7,756 bases of DNA, from positions 1-7,756 of the forward strand of contig JAFVDC010000028.1 in assembly GCA_017478685.1 (NCBI GenBank), read 5' to 3'. Of this stretch, positions 6,701 through 7,756 are shown in pieces. This DNA comes from Bacteroidales bacterium. GTDB lineage: Bacteria > Bacteroidota > Bacteroidia > Bacteroidales > UBA932. The translations under genes were made by a program, and so were the position numbers. The notes beneath the pieces are model-generated. The model was not told where the DNA came from. It made no database searches and saw only the letters and a program-made list of their open reading frames with translations. The number at the start of each line of letters is the position of its first letter. Position 1 is the stretch's first letter.

Positions 6701-7158
6701 TGGAGCAGCCGGTCATTTCGGCCATCCAGAAGGCCGAAACTGCCGGAGAGGCATATACGCTTGCGCTTCCCGGCGGAGACGTTGTCCTGAACCCCGGAGA
6801 CTACGCAATTTCCTCCGAGGACGTTGAAGGCTGGCAGGTGGCCTCTGAAGGCTCCCTCACCGTTGCCCTTGACATAGAGGTTACCCCTGAGCTCAGGCTG
6901 GAAGGCCTTTCCAGGGAACTTGTGAACCGCATCCAGAACCTCCGCAAGAGCTCCGGATTCGAGGTCACGGACCGCATCCACACTGCCGTTTACTCAGACG
7001 ATTCCGCACTTGCAGAGGCTCTGCAGGTGTACTCAGAATATGTAAAATCTCAAACTCTGTCCCTCTCTATCGGCCTTGAAAACATGGCCTCTGCCCCTGC
7101 AGATGCCACGGAGGTTGAATGGACAGAGGGCACAATAAAGCTAACCGTTAAAAGATAA
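3736..7158 (+). CDS. ileS: Isoleucyl-tRNA synthetase, IleRS2-like, with a GxHH signature
   Basis: IleRS charges tRNA-Ile with isoleucine in the cytoplasm. The 1140 residues suit the long eukaryote-like (type 2) branch. Seen in order: EGPPSANGMPGIHH (45-58), where class I enzymes have HxGH but this one has G55-I56-H57-H58; RAGWDTHGLPVE; the editing domain, with WTTTPWTLPSN from W236 and GTGIVHIAPTFGADD (349-363) ending in the conserved Asp; WNLSRSRYWGTPLP; DVWFDSGAMPYA; GVDQTRGWFYTLH; KMSKR at 688-692; the anticodon-binding helical domain from about 720; and a C-terminal extension with LRLEGLSRELVNRIQNLRKSSGFEVTDRI. No C-terminal CxxC pairs of the zinc-binding type 1 enzymes are visible. Residues 762-770 (SHSEPCEES) are encoded by a repeat-like sequence. 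The gene leads a cluster with the DksA-like gene and lspA. Confidence 0.98.
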   Translation: MTFKEYKGLDLTQTGKDVLERWKKMDAFGKSLELREGAPEFVFFEGPPSANGMPGIHHVMARSIKDAICRYKTQTGYRVARRAGWDTHGLPVELGVEKKLGITKADIGTKVSVDEYNATCRKEVMKYTAEWENMTERVGYWVDMKDPYITYDNRYIETLWYLLKKIYDKGLLYKGYTIQPYSPTDGTGLSSHELNQPGCYKDVSDTTATVQFEIIKDGVSQPIYGSETVPAYFLAWTTTPWTLPSNTALCVGPEIEYIRVLSFNPYTGAPAVYVLAKDLLGAWFNPKGAEIPMESYQKGDKVVPYKVLDGSFKGKDLVGIRYHQLIPWFKPAGDAFRVIPGDYVTTSDGTGIVHIAPTFGADDKRVAAAAGIGAIMPMDKDGNPQAQVDRQGRFMRIEDMDPAFAATVDPSYKEYSGRYVKAGYKQYFEHVEEEGTLDIDLCVMMKADGRAFKVQKHVHSYPHSWRTDLPVLYYPLDSWFIKASAVKDEMVALNKTITWKPASTGTGRFGQWLENIQDWNLSRSRYWGTPLPIWRTEDGKEEKCIGSVKELYNEIEKAVAAGIMASNPLKDKGFDPADMSLENYNKIDLHRPYVDYIYLVSASGKKMIRETDLIDVWFDSGAMPYAQEGLRNLGKPGFGATADFIAEGVDQTRGWFYTLHAIHTMISGTPAFKRVISNGLVLDKNGNKMSKRLGNAVDPFQALDNYGADALRWYMLTNAEPWDNLKFDEGGVSDVRRKFFGTLYNTYAFFARYANIDGWKPSHSEPCEESELDRWILSKLNTVIRDVRAAYEDYDVKSAGRILEAFVCDDVSNWYVRLNRQRYWAGEMTPDKNAAYETLYKVLVDVAVLAAPIAPFFMDQLYCDLVEGAESVHFTLMPEADDSAIDKDLEERMALAQQATSLILGIRKKVNIPVRQPLSKVMIPVISDKVRRQLEAVKDTILTEVNVKEMEFIEDASGIMTLKIKPNFKVLGKTYGARMKEIAAAFGTLEQPVISAIQKAETAGEAYTLALPGGDVVLNPGDYAISSEDVEGWQVASEGSLTVALDIEVTPELRLEGLSRELVNRIQNLRKSSGFEVTDRIHTAVYSDDSALAEALQVYSEYVKSQTLSLSIGLENMASAPADATEVEWTEGTIKLTVKR
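6020..6045 (+). repeat. Hairpin repeat copy inside ileS, read in frame
   Basis: GTC-ATTCT (6020-6027), an 11-base loop starting GAGC and ending CGA, then AGAAT-C (6039-6044). ATTCT and AGAAT are perfect inverted repeats. The layout GTC-ATTYY-GAGC...CGA-RRAAT-C is shared with the element before lspA at 7570-7595, and the two differing stem positions change together so pairing is kept. It encodes SHSEPCEES (762-770), in the linker between FARYANIDGW and ELDRWIL where IleRS proteins vary. Membership of a dispersed repeat family is inferred from this match and from memory of similar elements in bacterial genomes. Confidence 0.55.
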
Positions 7159-7162
7159 GGAT

Positions 7163-7564
7163 ATGGAAGAGAACACCAAAACCCGTTATTCCGACGAAGA
7201 ACTGGAGGAATTCCGCGGCATTATCAACGAGATGTTGGAAAAGGCCCGCGCCGAATATGCAACTCTCCGTGAGGTCGTGACCCACGCCGGTGGTAACGAC
7301 ATCCTGGACACTGCTCCCACATTCAAGACCGTGGAAGACGACGGCGCCTTCCAGCTTTCAAAGGAAGAGGCCGGTGCGCTTGCACAGCGTCAGTACAAGT
7401 TCATCCAGAATCTGGAGGCTGCGCTTGTCCGCATTGAGAACAAGACCTACGGCATCTGCCGCGTTACCGGAAAGCTCATCCCCAAGGAGCGTCTGCGCCT
7501 GGTCCCTCACGCCACCACAACAGTAGAGGGCAAGGCTATCCTTGAAAAGACGGGCCGAAAGTAG
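7163..7564 (+). CDS. TraR/DksA-family RNA polymerase-binding protein with reduced zinc finger
   Basis: 133 residues. DksA-family proteins insert a coiled coil into the RNA polymerase secondary channel and, often with ppGpp, adjust promoter output. Residues 10-90 are rich in charged heptad-like helices, forming two arms. The tip carries D46-I-L-D49-T-A51, an exact fit to the DxxDxA motif that DksA needs for activity. The C-terminal finger region reads YGICRVTGKLIPKERLRLVPHATTTVEGK (96-124). Aligned to E. coli DksA only the first of four cysteines remains (C99), with T102, T120 and G123 in place of the others, so the usual C4 zinc site is absent. The gene starts four bases after the ileS stop and is followed 33 bases later by lspA, so co-transcription is likely. 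Family membership is secure; whether it is the main DksA of the cell is unknown. Confidence 0.92.
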   Translation: MEENTKTRYSDEELEEFRGIINEMLEKARAEYATLREVVTHAGGNDILDTAPTFKTVEDDGAFQLSKEEAGALAQRQYKFIQNLEAALVRIENKTYGICRVTGKLIPKERLRLVPHATTTVEGKAILEKTGRK

Positions 7565-7567
7565 TCC

Positions 7568-7597
7568 TTGTCATTTCGAGCGAAGTCGAGAAATCTC
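7568..7597 (+). repeat. Small palindromic (REP-like) intergenic repeat between the DksA-like gene and lspA
   Basis: The gap holds TTGTC-ATTTC (arm 7573-7577), a 12-base loop GAGCGAAGTCGA, and GAAAT-CTC (arm 7590-7594). ATTTC and GAAAT pair exactly, and TCGA occurs on both sides of GCGAAG as a second pairing option. The sequence is of a kind I recall as a common dispersed intergenic element in Bacteroidota and some other phyla; its minus strand reads FLDFARND, a frequent by-product of such repeats. It fills almost the whole 33-base gap and ends at the lspA start codon. Copy number in this genome cannot be judged from the window. Confidence 0.75.
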
Positions 7598-7756
7598 ATG
7601 AAGAATAAAGGAAAGTTTCTTATCTTCCTTGGCGTCTTGCTTGTGGTCATTGACCAGGTCATAAAAGTCCTGGTCAAAACCAACATGACCCTTGGAGAAA
7701 GCATCCCCGTGCTGGGCAACTGGTTCCAGCTGGTGTTTGTGGAGAACAAGGGTATG
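7598..7756 (+). CDS. lspA: Lipoprotein signal peptidase LspA, N-terminal part (cut by window end)
   Basis: LspA is the inner-membrane aspartyl protease that removes the signal peptide of prolipoproteins just before the lipidated cysteine. The 53 visible codons run open to the window edge: a positively charged start (MKNKGK), a first membrane segment (7-18), IDQVIK with conserved D19 and K23, MTLGESIPVLGNWFQLVFVENKG with N50. The catalytic aspartates lie further on, outside the window. The ATG at 7598 abuts the REP-like element; no in-frame stop lies between the upstream gene's stop at 7562 and this ATG, and a TTG at 7568 is the only upstream alternative, but it would add repeat-encoded residues. 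Position after ileS recalls the E. coli ribF-ileS-lspA operon. Confidence 0.92.
   Translation, partial: MKNKGKFLIFLGVLLVVIDQVIKVLVKTNMTLGESIPVLGNWFQLVFVENKGM

Noticed and set aside
7507..7749. An 80-codon minus-strand frame across the DksA-like gene end and lspA
   Set aside because: It is antisense to lspA and includes the repeat-derived FLDFARND string, a common artefact of this intergenic repeat.
1..7756. Mobile element, CRISPR array or defence cassette
   Set aside because: No transposase, integrase, spaced direct repeats or target-site duplications were seen; every sizeable open frame on the coding strands is a housekeeping or envelope gene.

Overview
The window reads as ordinary chromosomal housekeeping DNA from a member of the Bacteroidales (phylum Bacteroidota) with moderate G+C. 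The evidence is threefold. Promoters have the Bacteroidota form, a TTTG/TTG element about 19-20 nt before TAnnTTTG. Start codons lack clear Shine-Dalgarno sequences and have A-rich upstream regions. The proteins have Bacteroidota-specific forms: an isoleucyl-tRNA synthetase of 1140 residues with a GIHH signature, a DksA-like protein with a one-cysteine zinc-finger region, and a DUF4369-type lipoprotein with a thioredoxin fold.

Layout. The left edge holds the 3' end of ribF (riboflavin kinase/FAD synthetase). A short intergenic region follows, with a strong promoter and then a GNRA-capped hairpin with a T7 tract. Next is a rightward operon of greA, a HIT-family hydrolase and a thioredoxin-like lipoprotein whose CxxC is gone. 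A 20-bp perfect hairpin separates it from the leftward pair cvpA-tsaB. A short region with two promoters facing each other leads into the rightward cluster ileS, a TraR/DksA-family gene and lspA, which is cut by the window end. Genes fill nearly all of the DNA; no intergenic stretch exceeds about 105 bases.

How the genes relate. Two proteins (GreA and the DksA-like protein) belong to families that enter the RNA polymerase secondary channel. TsaB makes the t6A37 modification found on tRNA-Ile, the substrate of IleRS, and its operon starts across from ileS. LspA matures lipoproteins such as the one encoded upstream. ribF, ileS and lspA are near neighbours here and form one operon in E. coli.

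I see no phage, CRISPR, transposase or defence system, and no wholly new system. The points most worth following are: the swapped GxHH class I signature of IleRS, which is linked to very high mupirocin resistance; a small hairpin repeat found between the DksA-like gene and lspA, with a related copy read in frame inside ileS and compensatory changes in the stem; the promoter-then-terminator leader of greA, which resembles in layout the GraL leader of E. coli; and the face-to-face ileS/cvpA promoters.
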